Positions 1 through 10,965 are shown, counted from the stretch's first letter. The stretch: DNA of 64,000 nt from Pseudomonadota bacterium (GCA_023430625.1 JAEZAA010000175.1:1-64000), one strand, 5' to 3'. A program made the numbers and translations. Notes: generated by a model not told the origin, from the sequence alone.

Positions 1-1
1 T

Positions 2-28
2 GGTCGCCACCTGGATCCGGAGATGTAA
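2..28 (+). CDS. C-terminal tail of the gene upstream of batA (partial)
   Basis: Nine codons at the left edge read in frame to a TAA that directly abuts the ATG of the next gene; the tail reads GRHLDPEM. Tight coupling to a Bat-type VWA gene suggests an operon partner, often a DUF4381 or DUF58 protein in gammaproteobacteria, but eight residues cannot identify it. This is inference from context. Confidence 0.35.
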   Translation, partial: GRHLDPEM

Positions 29-1096
29 ATGATCGAATTACTCTGGCCCTGGATGCTGGCGCTGCTCCCCCTGCCCTGGCTGGTGCGCATACGGCGTCCC
101 TCCACCCAGGCGCAGGACGCCTCGCCCCTGGTGCCCTTTCTGCCGACAATGGCCCGCCTGCAACAGCAGCTCGGAGCGGCCCGCCCTGCCACGCAGGCCT
201 CCCGTGGCCGGCAACTGGTCGCGCTGCTGGCCTGGCTGGCCCTGGTGCTGGCCGCCTGCCGTCCGGAAATGGTAGGCGAGCCGGTACAGTTGGATGTCAG
301 CGGGCGGGATCTGATGCTGGCGGTGGATATTTCCCCCAGCATGAAAGAAGAAGACATGGTGTGGCGCGGATACCAGACCACGCGCCTGCATGTGGTGAAG
401 CAGGTCGCCACCGAATTTATCAACCAGCGCCAGGGCGACCGGGTCGGTCTGATCCTGTTCGGCAGCCAACCATACGTTCAAGTGCCACTGACCTTCGACC
501 TGAAGACCGTCACCCAGCTTCTGGACGAAGCCGAACTGGGGATCGCCGGGCGCGCCACCGCCATCGGCGACGCCATCGCCCTGGCGGTCAAACGGCTACG
601 GGATCGCCCGCAGGAAAGCCGGGTGCTCATTCTGCTGACGGATGGCGCCAACACGGCGGGCGAAGTGCCACCGGTCAAGGCGGCTGAACTCGCGGCAGCA
701 GCTGGTATCAAAATCTACAGCATCGGCCTGGGCGCGGAAGAAATGCTACGGCCGGGCCTGTTTGGCTACCGCCGGGAAAATCCATCCATCGATCTCGACG
801 AAGCCATGTTGCAATCCCTGGCCGAGCAGACCGGTGGCCAGTATTTTCGCGCCAAAAGCTCAAGTGAACTGGAAATGGTATACGAAGCCGTCAATCAACT
901 GGAGCCCGTGATTCAGGACCAGCGTGTCTATCGCCCGCGCACGGCGCTCTTCTATTGGCCTCTGGGAATCGCGCTCGCCCTGAGCGTCGTCCTGGTGCTC
1001 TGGCGCCTGCAGCCATTTGCGCGCCTGGCGGCCCTGCGGCAGCCGGGTCTCGGGTCACAAACTTCATCGTCCTCCGCGCCGGAGACTCGTTCATGA
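29..1096 (+). CDS. batA: VWA-domain membrane protein, BatA-like
   Basis: A 355-residue protein with an N-terminal membrane segment (about residues 3-20), a von Willebrand factor A domain and a C-terminal membrane segment (about 305-327). The metal-ion adhesion motif D-x-S-x-S is seen at residues 100-104 (DISPS). This architecture is typical of BatA/BatB proteins of the Bat (Bacteroides aerotolerance) operon, thought to form an inner-membrane complex exposed to the periplasm; the exact function is poorly defined. The ATG follows the upstream stop with no gap and has GGAG just before it. It overlaps the next gene by four bases (ATGA), so batA, batB and batD form one transcription unit. Confidence 0.9.
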   Translation: MIELLWPWMLALLPLPWLVRIRRPSTQAQDASPLVPFLPTMARLQQQLGAARPATQASRGRQLVALLAWLALVLAACRPEMVGEPVQLDVSGRDLMLAVDISPSMKEEDMVWRGYQTTRLHVVKQVATEFINQRQGDRVGLILFGSQPYVQVPLTFDLKTVTQLLDEAELGIAGRATAIGDAIALAVKRLRDRPQESRVLILLTDGANTAGEVPPVKAAELAAAAGIKIYSIGLGAEEMLRPGLFGYRRENPSIDLDEAMLQSLAEQTGGQYFRAKSSSELEMVYEAVNQLEPVIQDQRVYRPRTALFYWPLGIALALSVVLVLWRLQPFARLAALRQPGLGSQTSSSSAPETRS

Positions 1097-2901
1097 CGTG
1101 GCTGGCCGATTTTCATTTCCTCCGTCCCGAATGGCTGCTAGCCCTGATCCCGCTGGCCATTCTGCTGTTTCTGGCCAAGCGCGGCGGTGCCTCGGACAAC
1201 CGGTGGCAGCAAGTTATCCCGGCTGCCCTGCTGCAACACCTGATGCCCCAGGAAAGCAGTCAGAACCGCTGGCCGGTTTTGGCATTCGGCACACTCTGGC
1301 TGGCCTCGGTGTTGGCCCTGGCCGGCCCGACCTGGGAGCGGCAACCGCAACCGGTGCAGGCGAAAACCGATCACCTGGTGGTGATCATTGATCTCTCGCT
1401 ATCGACGCTGGCGACCGACCAGCAGCCCAATCGCCTGACCCGCGCCCGGCAAAAGCTGGCCGATCTCCTGGCCCAACGCCAGGAAGGTTACACCGCCCTG
1501 ATCGCTTATTCCGGCGACGCCCATGTGGTCTCGCCGCTGACCGACGATTCCGCCACCGTCAGCGCCATGGTCCCGGCCCTGGATCCCTTCATCATGCCAG
1601 CCCTGGGCAGCCGGCCGGAACGCGCCATTCAACAGGCCGTGGAGCTCCTGAGCAATGCCCGGGCGTCGCGGGGCCGCATCCTGCTGCTGACCGACGACAT
1701 GACCGAGCGTCAGGCGAGCGAGATCCGGGCGCTGCTGAAACCAACCAATTACGCGCTGAGTATCATCGCCCTCGGCACCCCCTCCGGTGGCCCGATCGCC
1801 ATTCCGGACCGGGGTTTCCTGCAGGATAACCGGGGCCAAGTGATCATCCCCAAAGTCGATATGGAGCAACTGGAAAACCTGGCGCTCAGCATGGATGGAC
1901 GCTATTCCGCCATCACCCTCGATGGGCTGGATCTGGAGCGCACCCTGCCCGACAGCGACCAGTCCGCCAGCTTTGAGGAACAGGACCGCAGTCTGCAGTT
2001 CAATCTCTGGCAGGATGAAGGGTATTGGCTGGTGCTGGTGGCGATTCCCCTGGCCCTCTGGCTGTATCGGCGCGGCGCCATACTCGCCTTGCTTCCTCTA
2101 CTTTTGCTGCCAACGCAGCGGGCCGACGCCTTTGAGTGGCGGGATCTCTGGCAAACGCGCGATCAGCAGGCGCAGGATGCCTATCGGCAAGGCAATCACG
2201 AAGAAGCCGCGACCTTGTTCGAGAATCCAGCCTGGAAAGGCAGCGCAATGTACCGTAACGGAGACTATGAAGGCGCTGCACAGGCATTCTCTCAAATGCA
2301 AAGCGCCGACGGTTTCTACAACCTTGGAAACGCACTCGCACACCAGCGTAAGTACGAAGAAGCACTAGAGGCCTATGACAAGGCCCTCGATCTCGACCCT
2401 GATCACGCTGGGGCAAAATACAATAAAGGTCCAGTTGAAGAATTGCTACGGAACAAAAAGAAGCAACAAGAGCAACAGGGACAACAAGGCGATCAGGACC
2501 AACAGCAGCAAGATCAACAGAACCAACAAGATCAGAATCAGCAGAATCAGAATAACGAGGCGGACGATCCCCAACAAAATGACGATCAAACGCCCCAGGA
2601 TCCGAGCCGACAAGATCCTTCAGAGCCCCATCAGGATCCCACGCAGCAAGATGAGGAGCAGAAGGAAAACCGCCCGCAGGATGCGCAATCGCAGCCTGGC
2701 GAGCCCGAAGAGCAGGAGCAGCGCCAGGGCCAGCAACCACAACCGCTAGAGGCCATGGACGACGAGCAAAAACAGGCCTTCGAACAGTGGCTACGGCGCG
2801 TACCGGACGACCCAGGCGGTTTGCTCCGGCGCAAGTTTGAATTGCAACATCGGGAACGTGGTTCCTTCAATCGACAACCGGATGATCAGCCCATATGGTA
2901 A
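1093..2901 (+). CDS. batB: VWA and TPR membrane protein, BatB-like, with Gln-rich tail
   Basis: 602 residues starting at the ATG that overlaps the batA stop. Order of parts: N-terminal membrane segments, a VWA domain with the D-x-S-x-S motif at residues 100-104 (DLSLS), a membrane segment near 315-345, TPR-like repeats around 384-446 and a very low-complexity Gln/Asp/Asn-rich segment at about 452-545 before a short conserved C-terminus. VWA plus TPR corresponds to a BatB/BatC fusion known in proteobacteria. The low-complexity part is unusually rich in CAA/CAG codons and looks prone to repeat expansion. It overlaps batD by seven bases. A longer in-frame start at 955 exists but would run deep inside batA. 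Confidence 0.88.
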   Translation: MTWLADFHFLRPEWLLALIPLAILLFLAKRGGASDNRWQQVIPAALLQHLMPQESSQNRWPVLAFGTLWLASVLALAGPTWERQPQPVQAKTDHLVVIIDLSLSTLATDQQPNRLTRARQKLADLLAQRQEGYTALIAYSGDAHVVSPLTDDSATVSAMVPALDPFIMPALGSRPERAIQQAVELLSNARASRGRILLLTDDMTERQASEIRALLKPTNYALSIIALGTPSGGPIAIPDRGFLQDNRGQVIIPKVDMEQLENLALSMDGRYSAITLDGLDLERTLPDSDQSASFEEQDRSLQFNLWQDEGYWLVLVAIPLALWLYRRGAILALLPLLLLPTQRADAFEWRDLWQTRDQQAQDAYRQGNHEEAATLFENPAWKGSAMYRNGDYEGAAQAFSQMQSADGFYNLGNALAHQRKYEEALEAYDKALDLDPDHAGAKYNKGPVEELLRNKKKQQEQQGQQGDQDQQQQDQQNQQDQNQQNQNNEADDPQQNDDQTPQDPSRQDPSEPHQDPTQQDEEQKENRPQDAQSQPGEPEEQEQRQGQQPQPLEAMDDEQKQAFEQWLRRVPDDPGGLLRRKFELQHRERGSFNRQPDDQPIW

Positions 2902-4688
2902 CGATGAGAACACCCTCGCCCATCCGCCAGCCCTGGCAATCTATAGGCGCGTTGCTGGCCGTATTGCAGACGCCATCCTTTATGGCCCGGTTTCTACTCG
3001 GCTTGTCTCTGTTGATCGCCGCGCTCGGCACCAGCGCACAGGCGCAGAACCGCCTGGAAGCCAGTGTCGATCGCACGCGGCTGTCCGCCAACGAGTCATT
3101 GCAGCTGTCGCTGACGGGTTCCATGGAGGTTCAGTTCAATTTCAACATCTTCAATCTCAAGCTGCCCAGCCCTGAACTGGAACCGCTGCTCCAGGATTTC
3201 CAGATCATCGATCAGCGCCAGCGTTACAACATGCAAAGCATCAATGGCAAGAACCATGCGACTGTGACCTGGGTTTACACCCTGATGCCGAAGCGTAGCG
3301 GCACCTTGCAGATTCCCTCGCTGAAGTTCAAGGATGCCGTGTCCGAGCCCATCGAGGTCGAGGTCAGCCCACGGGCAGCCAATACCGGCACTCCGGATGC
3401 GGTGTTTCTGAAAGCGGAGATCAATCAGGAATCGGCGTTCGTTCAGGAGCAGTTGATCTACAGCCTGAAACTGCACTACCAGGACACTCTGCTCAATGGC
3501 GACCTGACTGAACCCGAGATCGCCAATGCGGTCATCAAACCTCTGGAAAAACAGAAGGAATACAGCCAGATCATCGATGGCCGCCGCTATGACATCATCG
3601 AGCGTCGCTACGCCATCTTTCCCCAGAGCAGCGGCACCTTGCGGATCGACCCGCAGCAGTTCAGCGGCAGCATGTTCGATGTACGCCGCCGCGACCGGCG
3701 GTATGTCCAGGTCATGTCGGACCCCATAGAAATCGAGGTCAAGGCACCACCCGTCACTGCCAACCAGGCCTGGCTGCCCGCCATGAGCCTGTCATTGACC
3801 GAACACTGGAGCCGAACACCGGACGATATCGAGGTGGGTGATTCCTTGACCCGCACCCTGACCATCAAGGCACTTGGTCTGGAAGGATCCCAGCTCCCGC
3901 CCCTCACCGAAGCGAATGTCCCCCAGATCAAGCTCTACCCGGAACAGCCCCAGATCAGCACCGAAACCCACGCCGACGGCGTCACCGGCACCCGGATTCA
4001 GCGCACCGCGGTGGTGGCCGTTAAGGGTGGCGAGGTGCAACTGCCGGAAATTCGCCTACCCTGGTGGGACACCCTCAATCAGCAATGGCGGGAAGCCGTG
4101 GTGCCGGCGCGCACGCTGAAAATCAACAGCGGCGTCGCCACGCCCGAGCCGCCCGCGTCCGAACCCGCTCCGGCCCCGGCAGAGCAACCAGCACCGACGC
4201 CGGAAACCAGCACGGCAGGCCAGGATGATCGCAGCTACTTCTGGCCCCTCCTGAGCCTGGCCCTGGTATTAGGCTGGGGTCTGACCACCTGGCTGTTGAT
4301 TCAACGCCGCAAACAGAATCCCGGACGCCCCGCAACGCCTGCGGCAAACCGGTCCCGCTCCTTGGAAGAAGCTGCTTATGCCGAACTGGAGCAGGCCGCC
4401 AGCAGCGACTGGCATCAGGTTCGCCCCCTGCTGCTGAACTGGGCACGTGCCCGCTGGCCACAGCAACCGATTCATGCCCTGGCGGATCTGCTGCAACAGG
4501 CCCAGTCGCCCGCGCTGACACAGGCCCTGCAGGCCCTGGAAGCACAGCACTACAGCGCCCAGCGGGACGGACAGGGTGATCGCGACAACCTGCGCATCCT
4601 GCTCGACGAAGTTCGCAAGCTTCGCCCACAAGCCGCCGCTCAGGCTAACAACGAAGTGCTGGCCGAACTCTATCCGTCTGGATCCTGA
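2895..4688 (+). CDS. batD: BatD-family protein (oxygen tolerance)
   Basis: 597 residues with a hydrophobic secretion segment at about residues 30-50 ending in a signal-peptidase-like A-Q-A, a large beta-rich periplasmic region typical of BatD, a proline/alanine linker near 410-445, a C-terminal membrane helix around 450-472 and a cytoplasmic tail. BatD proteins belong with BatA/BatB in a membrane complex; biochemistry is not settled. The start at 2895 overlaps batB; an internal ATG at 2982 would leave a more ordinary signal peptide, so the start is uncertain. A strong hairpin follows the stop. Confidence 0.87.
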   Translation: MVTMRTPSPIRQPWQSIGALLAVLQTPSFMARFLLGLSLLIAALGTSAQAQNRLEASVDRTRLSANESLQLSLTGSMEVQFNFNIFNLKLPSPELEPLLQDFQIIDQRQRYNMQSINGKNHATVTWVYTLMPKRSGTLQIPSLKFKDAVSEPIEVEVSPRAANTGTPDAVFLKAEINQESAFVQEQLIYSLKLHYQDTLLNGDLTEPEIANAVIKPLEKQKEYSQIIDGRRYDIIERRYAIFPQSSGTLRIDPQQFSGSMFDVRRRDRRYVQVMSDPIEIEVKAPPVTANQAWLPAMSLSLTEHWSRTPDDIEVGDSLTRTLTIKALGLEGSQLPPLTEANVPQIKLYPEQPQISTETHADGVTGTRIQRTAVVAVKGGEVQLPEIRLPWWDTLNQQWREAVVPARTLKINSGVATPEPPASEPAPAPAEQPAPTPETSTAGQDDRSYFWPLLSLALVLGWGLTTWLLIQRRKQNPGRPATPAANRSRSLEEAAYAELEQAASSDWHQVRPLLLNWARARWPQQPIHALADLLQQAQSPALTQALQALEAQHYSAQRDGQGDRDNLRILLDEVRKLRPQAAAQANNEVLAELYPSGS

Positions 4689-4707
4689 ACAACCGCAGCG
4701 GAAATGA

Positions 4708-4740
4708 AAACGGCCGGTCTCTTGTGGAGGCCGGCCGTTT
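4708..4740 (+). terminator. Terminator hairpin after batD
   Basis: The ten-base arms AAACGGCCGG and CCGGCCGTTT are perfect inverted repeats separated by 13 bases. The A/T ends make it usable from both strands, so it can also stop the leftward DUF2788 gene. Confidence 0.75.
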
Positions 4741-4770
4741 CAAATATCCAGGAAATAGGCTGCAACTGAA

Positions 4771-4971
4771 CTAGACGTTCAGAACTTCCACAATCACCGT
4801 CTTGATGATGAAGCCCGCGCAACCCAGTCCCAGGGCGAAAAACAGGATGGCAGTGCCGAAGCGACCGGCCTTGGATTTCTTGGCCAGGTCATAAACGATG
4901 AAGCCCATGAACGCGATCAGGCCTGTGATCAGAATGGTCAAAGACAAAGTCTCGAAGGTTTCGATGCTCAT
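4771..4971 (-). CDS. Small two-helix membrane protein, DUF2788 family
   Basis: 66 residues with two hydrophobic helices (about 10-32 and 42-62) and a short positively charged loop between them (AKKSKAGR). It matches the DUF2788 family of small inner-membrane proteins in Pseudomonas relatives, whose function is unknown. The ATG at 4971 has a strong GGAGG six bases upstream; a longer reading frame to 5031 lacks such a site. It is divergent from the DUF6231 gene. Confidence 0.8.
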   Translation of the reverse strand: MSIETFETLSLTILITGLIAFMGFIVYDLAKKSKAGRFGTAILFFALGLGCAGFIIKTVIVEVLNV

Positions 4972-5086
4972 TATATCCTCCCACAAAGGTCGGGTATTAT
5001 AAGCAGCTCTTATCCCCATGGAAATCGGCATTTGCCTTTATGAAAACCAGCCACTCCATACCGAATGCGATTACAAGGCGGTGCCG

Positions 5087-5563
5087 ATGAGCAGTCCCAA
5101 CGAAAAGCTATACGATCTTCTTCAGCAACAGGCGCCGGGCTCCGTCCTGCTCATCGGCCGTTCGCCGGTGCCCGCCCTTGCGACCTACTGCGAGCAGCAG
5201 TCCTGCAAGGTCACGCGCAGTGAGGCAATTACCCCAGATGAGGTCGGCACCCTGGCGCACCATGACCTGATTCTGGTGGCGGACTGCCTCGAACATTGCC
5301 CGCCATCCGAGGGGCGCCTGCTGCTTGGCGCCCTGCGCAATCGCTTGAACCCGCGCATTCTGGTGGCGGTGGACGAACAGCGCGCAGGCTGGGGCTTCAC
5401 CGATTTCCTCGGGCTCGGCTTTCGCCGTGAAGCACATTTCGCCCAAGCTGGCCAAAGTCTCAGCCTCTATGGCTATGACCTGGCCAACTACAACCACAAG
5501 CGGTCATGGAACACGCCGGAGAACTGGGCGAACCCCGAGAACTGGGGCAAGTTCTGGTGGTAG
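5087..5563 (+). CDS. DUF6231-family protein, methyltransferase-like
   Basis: 158 residues from the chosen ATG. The order of a glycine-containing first strand (VLLIGRSP), an acidic second strand and a later LILVADCLEHC segment resembles a reduced Rossmann methyltransferase fold, but the SAM-binding GxGxG is absent, so catalysis is doubtful. The C-terminus is Trp/Asn rich (NTPENWANPENWGKFWW), a hallmark I associate with DUF6231. AAGG lies eight bases before the ATG at 5087; another ATG at 5018 would add 23 residues but has no ribosome site. Confidence 0.7.
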   Translation: MSSPNEKLYDLLQQQAPGSVLLIGRSPVPALATYCEQQSCKVTRSEAITPDEVGTLAHHDLILVADCLEHCPPSEGRLLLGALRNRLNPRILVAVDEQRAGWGFTDFLGLGFRREAHFAQAGQSLSLYGYDLANYNHKRSWNTPENWANPENWGKFWW

Positions 5564-5577
5564 TGCGGCGCGCGAAC

Positions 5578-6297
5578 CTAGACCCGCGCAGCGAATTGAG
5601 CGAAACGCGCCAACAAGCTCGTTGCCTCCGGCGCTTCCCGCACGGCATTCAGTAAGGCCTCGGGATCCGTCCCTTCCTGCTCCAGTTGGTTGCGGAAATG
5701 CGCCAGGTAGGACGCCATGATCTCGGCATCAAACTCCGGGTGAAACTGTACACCCCAGGCCCGCTCCCCAATCCGGAAGGCCTGATGGGGCTCATAAGCA
5801 TTACTTGCCAGCAGAACCGCCTGCTCCGGCAGCCGCAAAACCGACTGGGCATGGGTCAAGTGCGCGACGAAGCGCGACGGCATCCCGCCGAACAGGCTGT
5901 CATCCGAGGCCGCGTCCTGTAACTGCACCTCATGGGTGCCTATCTCGCGCCCTTTGGGGTGGTATCCCACTTCCCCACCAAACGCATGCGCCAGGAGTTG
6001 ATGCCCGTAGCAGACACCGAGCATGGGCAGGCCTGCTTCGGCCGCATCGCGCAACCAATGCGCCAAGGCCTCGCTCCAGGGCTCACGATCCGTCACCATG
6101 GCCGGCGAGCCCGTCACCACCACCGCCTTGTAATCATCCGCGTTCGGCAACCGGTCGGTACCATTCGCAACCCAGACCTCGGCCGCCACCCCAAGTTGGC
6201 GGAAGCGCTCGAGAAACCAGTCGTCGAAGTCGCCACGCTTTTCCCGGATCGCGCTGAATGTACTACCGGTTCTGGCAATCAGAAGAGGCTTGGGCAT
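5578..6297 (-). CDS. Class I glutamine amidotransferase (GuaA-like domain, stand-alone)
   Basis: 239 residues of a single GATase-1 domain. The nucleophile elbow GVCYGHQ places Cys96; His186 and Glu188 in QFHPE complete the triad. It would hydrolyse glutamine and pass ammonia on, or act as a gamma-glutamyl hydrolase; there is no synthetase domain and no obvious partner next to it. It resembles the stand-alone GMP-synthase-like amidotransferases annotated in many proteobacteria. The start at 6297 is set by AGGAG nine bases upstream; a longer frame to 6474 is unsupported. Confidence 0.88.
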   Translation of the reverse strand: MPKPLLIARTGSTFSAIREKRGDFDDWFLERFRQLGVAAEVWVANGTDRLPNADDYKAVVVTGSPAMVTDREPWSEALAHWLRDAAEAGLPMLGVCYGHQLLAHAFGGEVGYHPKGREIGTHEVQLQDAASDDSLFGGMPSRFVAHLTHAQSVLRLPEQAVLLASNAYEPHQAFRIGERAWGVQFHPEFDAEIMASYLAHFRNQLEQEGTDPEALLNAVREAPEATSLLARFAQFAARV

Positions 6298-6490
6298 GGA
6301 TGGTAACTCCTGAAGTTCAACATGGTTTATACAACGGACGTTTGGCGGATAGCACCCCTGCCGCTTGTGATCTGGGCAGGCGCCGGTATGATTGGGCCAA
6401 AGGTCCATCCTCAGGTCAAGCCGGTCACGCAAAATCCTGTCACGACGACTGGGCCGAGCCTGAACAGCACGCAATCAGGGAGCGATAACG

Positions 6491-6766
6491 ATGGCAACAT
6501 CAATCTGCATGAAGGCCTGGGTCTCCGGGCAGGTTCAGGGTGTATCCTTTCGCGCCTACACCGCGCGCCAAGCTCAGCTCCTGGGTGTCACAGGATATGC
6601 CCACAATCTACCCGATGGCCGGGTCGAGGTTCTGGCCTGTGGTGACAAAGAAAAAGTAGCGCAACTCATTGCCTGGCTTCAGCAGGGCTCGCCTCGCTCC
6701 CAGGTACAGGACGTCATCAGCGAACCAGAAGCCTGGCAGGCACTGGACTCATTCACGACCGGCTGA
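6491..6766 (+). CDS. acyP: Acylphosphatase
   Basis: 91 residues, the usual length. The active-site loop GQVQGVSFR gives the phosphate-binding Arg21, and Asn39 in GYAHNLPDGRVE is the catalytic Asn. It hydrolyses carboxyl-phosphate bonds of acyl phosphates in the cytoplasm. It is divergent from the amidotransferase gene and lies about 200 bases ahead of lexA. Confidence 0.93.
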   Translation: MATSICMKAWVSGQVQGVSFRAYTARQAQLLGVTGYAHNLPDGRVEVLACGDKEKVAQLIAWLQQGSPRSQVQDVISEPEAWQALDSFTTG

Positions 6767-6874
6767 GCCGTCCAGGGCGGTAATGGCCGGCGTCATCGAT
6801 GGCCATGGCAGTACAAGTACGCCCCATTTTGTCTCCCAAATCCGCCGTAAACCCCATGCGCAGCGCCCTGGGCC

Positions 6875-6927
6875 TTTACTTGTCCGAAAACACTGTATAT
6901 ATTCCCATTATCTGTATATACAGCCAG
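6875..6927 (+). promoter_or_regulatory. lexA promoter with two SOS boxes
   Basis: Two LexA sites are visible: box 1 at 6893-6908 (CTGTATATATTCCCAT) and box 2 at 6912-6927 (CTGTATATACAGCCAG). Their spacing and sequence closely parallel the double operator of E. coli lexA. A -35-like TTTACT at 6875-6880 and -10 TATATT at 6898-6903, spaced by 17, place the promoter inside box 1, as expected for autorepression. Confidence 0.88.
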
Positions 6928-6982
6928 ACCCTGTGCCGCGTCCGTCATCCAGGCAGCGGCACCCGACCAAAGAGACCGCTTC

Positions 6983-7585
6983 ATGATCAAACTGACCAAG
7001 CGCCAAGCGGAAGTACTGGATCTCGTAAAACGTCACATCGATGAGACCGGCTATCCCCCAACCCGGGCCGAAATCGCAACCCATCTGGGATTCAAGTCGG
7101 CCAATGCCGCCGAAGAGCATCTCAAGGCCCTGGCCCGCAAGGGCGCCATTGAAATGGTCCCGGGCGCGTCCCGTGGTATCCGCCTGCCGGATTCCGAGAT
7201 GGAAGAAGCCGGCATTCCCATCGTTGGTCAGGTTGCCGCGGGCTTCCCGATTTTGGCGCAGGAGAACATCGAAAGTTACTGCCCGGTACCCGCCACCTTC
7301 TTTACGCCGGCAGCCGATTACTTTCTCCGGGTCAAGGGACTGAGCATGAAGAACATCGGCATTCTCGACGGCGACCTGCTCGCGGTGCACCGCACGTCTC
7401 AGGCCATGAACGGCCAGATCGTGGTGGCACGGCTGCAGGACGAAGTGACGGTTAAGCGCTTCCAGAAGAATAAACATGAGGTGTTGCTGCTGCCGGAGAA
7501 CGAGGATTTTGAACCCATCGTGGTAGATCTGCGGGAGCAGGAACTACACATCGAAGGTCTGGGCGTAGGCGTCATTCGCCGTTAA
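6983..7585 (+). CDS. lexA: LexA repressor, SOS response regulator
   Basis: 200 residues: N-terminal winged helix-turn-helix (about 1-65) and C-terminal S24 autoprotease. The self-cleavage site is Ala86-Gly87 (VAAGFP), the nucleophile is Ser121 (GLSMKN) and the general base is Lys158 (EVTVKRF). It represses DNA-damage genes until RecA filaments trigger cleavage. Two SOS boxes lie 56-90 bases upstream, so it controls itself. Unlike Pseudomonas, no sulA follows directly; the next genes are small leftward genes. Confidence 0.97.
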   Translation: MIKLTKRQAEVLDLVKRHIDETGYPPTRAEIATHLGFKSANAAEEHLKALARKGAIEMVPGASRGIRLPDSEMEEAGIPIVGQVAAGFPILAQENIESYCPVPATFFTPAADYFLRVKGLSMKNIGILDGDLLAVHRTSQAMNGQIVVARLQDEVTVKRFQKNKHEVLLLPENEDFEPIVVDLREQELHIEGLGVGVIRR

Positions 7586-7606
7586 AACCGCATCCTGAAC
7601 AGACAG

Positions 7607-7635
7607 GCTGGCGCGCTGGTAACCGGCACGCCAGC
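7607..7635 (+). terminator. Possible hairpin after lexA
   Basis: GCTGGCG and CGCCAGC form a seven-base stem with a 15-base loop 22 bases after the lexA stop. There is no T-tract, so termination here is uncertain. Confidence 0.35.
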
Positions 7636-7774
7636 TTGGCGATTCATTCCGATTACACGAAAACGTTGCGAAATTAAGGCTCAAAGGAAACGTCTGCTTT
7701 AAGAAAAGCAGCGCAAGCAGGAAAAGGGCGCAAGTCCGACACTTGGACCGCCACCCCCAGGGCCAACGGCGGAA

Positions 7775-8041
7775 TCAGTGGATGGTGTGTCCTCCACCGG
7801 CGGTACTGTTCTGCAACATGCTTTCCAGCTCTTCCTCCAGCTCCGTGCTATTGAGGTTGGATACGGCCTGAATGGCCGCACTGACCATGGCACGCACAAC
7901 GGTCGTGCTATGTTGCTGCAACACATCCTGCGCCTCCTTGGAAAAACTGATGCGTACCAGGGAGTCGCCCTCGCCGTCCGAGCGCTGCAATGCATATTCC
8001 CCATTTGCCAGCTGTACGATTTCAAGATAGGAAGTCGACAT
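7775..8041 (-). CDS. Conserved hypothetical protein, 88 residues
   Basis: I recognise it only as a small soluble protein of the kind found beside lexA in Pseudomonas relatives. It begins with a beta-rich segment (EIVQLANGEYALQRSDGEG) and continues into an amphipathic helix and a Glu-rich end (STELEEELESML); there is no membrane segment or cysteine. The start has GAGG eight bases upstream. It is downstream of the DUF6586 gene on the same strand but 160 bases away. No function is proposed. Confidence 0.65.
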   Translation of the reverse strand: MSTSYLEIVQLANGEYALQRSDGEGDSLVRISFSKEAQDVLQQHSTTVVRAMVSAAIQAVSNLNSTELEEELESMLQNSTAGGGHTIH

Positions 8042-8202
8042 AGTCAGAACCTCTCTTTTGAAAAACTCAGTGATTCACCCCGGAGCTGGCTCGATCCTGA
8101 TCCAGCGCTCGATTGCGGCTTCCATATCCTCCGTTACCGGCGAACGCTGCCAAGCCAGGGTGACGAGTGGACGGCAGCACAGCCCGCCCTGCGTAAATTG
8201 GC

Positions 8203-8685
8203 TTACCATTCATGGGTTCGATCCCTGAATGCGGTCACGTATTCCTTCAAGTCCTGCAGCAGGAGTCGGCTACGGGTCTCGTTGTGGTCAGAGTGGGAAA
8301 GGATCAGGCCTGGCTCATTCCCGGCCTGGACTGGCGCACCCTTCGGCTTGGGCCTCGTGGTTGCCTCATAATCGCGAAGCAGCAAACGCACCCAGCTTTG
8401 GGGGTCTTCGTAAAGGGCCAGCAAAGGCGCCACTTCCGATGTCGAGCCGCCTAATGCCTGTTCAAGATCCGCCAGGCTCTGAAGCCGGACGTTTTTGAGA
8501 CTGAAGGACTCGCCGATTTCGTTCAGTAACCCAACCCAGGCCTGCTGCATCAGCAGCACACTCGCCTGGCGGGTGCTCTCCCTCTGCGGCGCCTTGTCCG
8601 CGAGTTCTGGCGACTCCATCAGATCCAGCTGCAGTTTCGCCAGGAAAAGCTTTTCGTTGGTGTACGGTACCCAGGTTCCGGACAT
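8203..8685 (-). CDS. DUF6586-family protein
   Basis: 160 residues from the ATG with GAGG six bases upstream; a GTG start at 8727 would add 14 residues. It is alpha-helical, soluble, and opens with YTNEKLFLAKLQLDLM, like the DUF6586 proteins (often xTNQKLYxAxLxLE) that lie near lexA and topA in Pseudomonas. The function is unknown. The link with the neighbouring SOS regulator is positional only. Confidence 0.65.
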   Translation of the reverse strand: MSGTWVPYTNEKLFLAKLQLDLMESPELADKAPQRESTRQASVLLMQQAWVGLLNEIGESFSLKNVRLQSLADLEQALGGSTSEVAPLLALYEDPQSWVRLLLRDYEATTRPKPKGAPVQAGNEPGLILSHSDHNETRSRLLLQDLKEYVTAFRDRTHEW

Positions 8686-8865
8686 AACTAGCCTCAAATG
8701 CTGGCGAACATTATCCTGCTCGTTCACGCCTCGCCCTAATCGGCTCTGACGCGAAAAACTAGATCTAATGTAAAGTCTATCGACGTGTTATGAAAACATC
8801 TTGGATGATAATCCAGCCGGCCGCAACCTGAATCTCTGACCGGCGCGCCTTCGTCTGCAGACACA

Positions 8866-8891
8866 AAGGGCGGCCTTCACGACCGCCCCTT
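8866..8891 (-). terminator. Hairpin downstream of htpG
   Basis: AAGGGCGG and CCGCCCCTT pair around a short loop about 65 bases beyond the htpG stop; the T-run on the leftward transcript is short (TTTGTGT). Confidence 0.55.
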
Positions 8892-8954
8892 GGGATTTCA
8901 GCGGAAATTGCGGCGCGCCGATTGCGCACCTGGATCTCCGTTGAACGACTGGCT

Positions 8955-10871
<1,917 letters not shown>

Positions 10872-10965
10872 TGTGCGCATAACTCCTGACAAAGCATGGA
10901 TCGATCAGGCAGGTTCCAGACACTCGGTGTGAAACCTGCGGATTGGATTCAAGAATGTGCAGAAG

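Noticed and set aside
955..1092. Extended N-terminus of batB from an ATG inside batA
   Set aside because: The 46 added residues are Arg/Ala/Gly-rich, resemble out-of-frame batA, and the ATG at 1093 has the normal four-base coupled overlap.
6780..6870. Possible gene between acyP and lexA
   Set aside because: Only short frames overlapping the lexA promoter, without ribosome sites.
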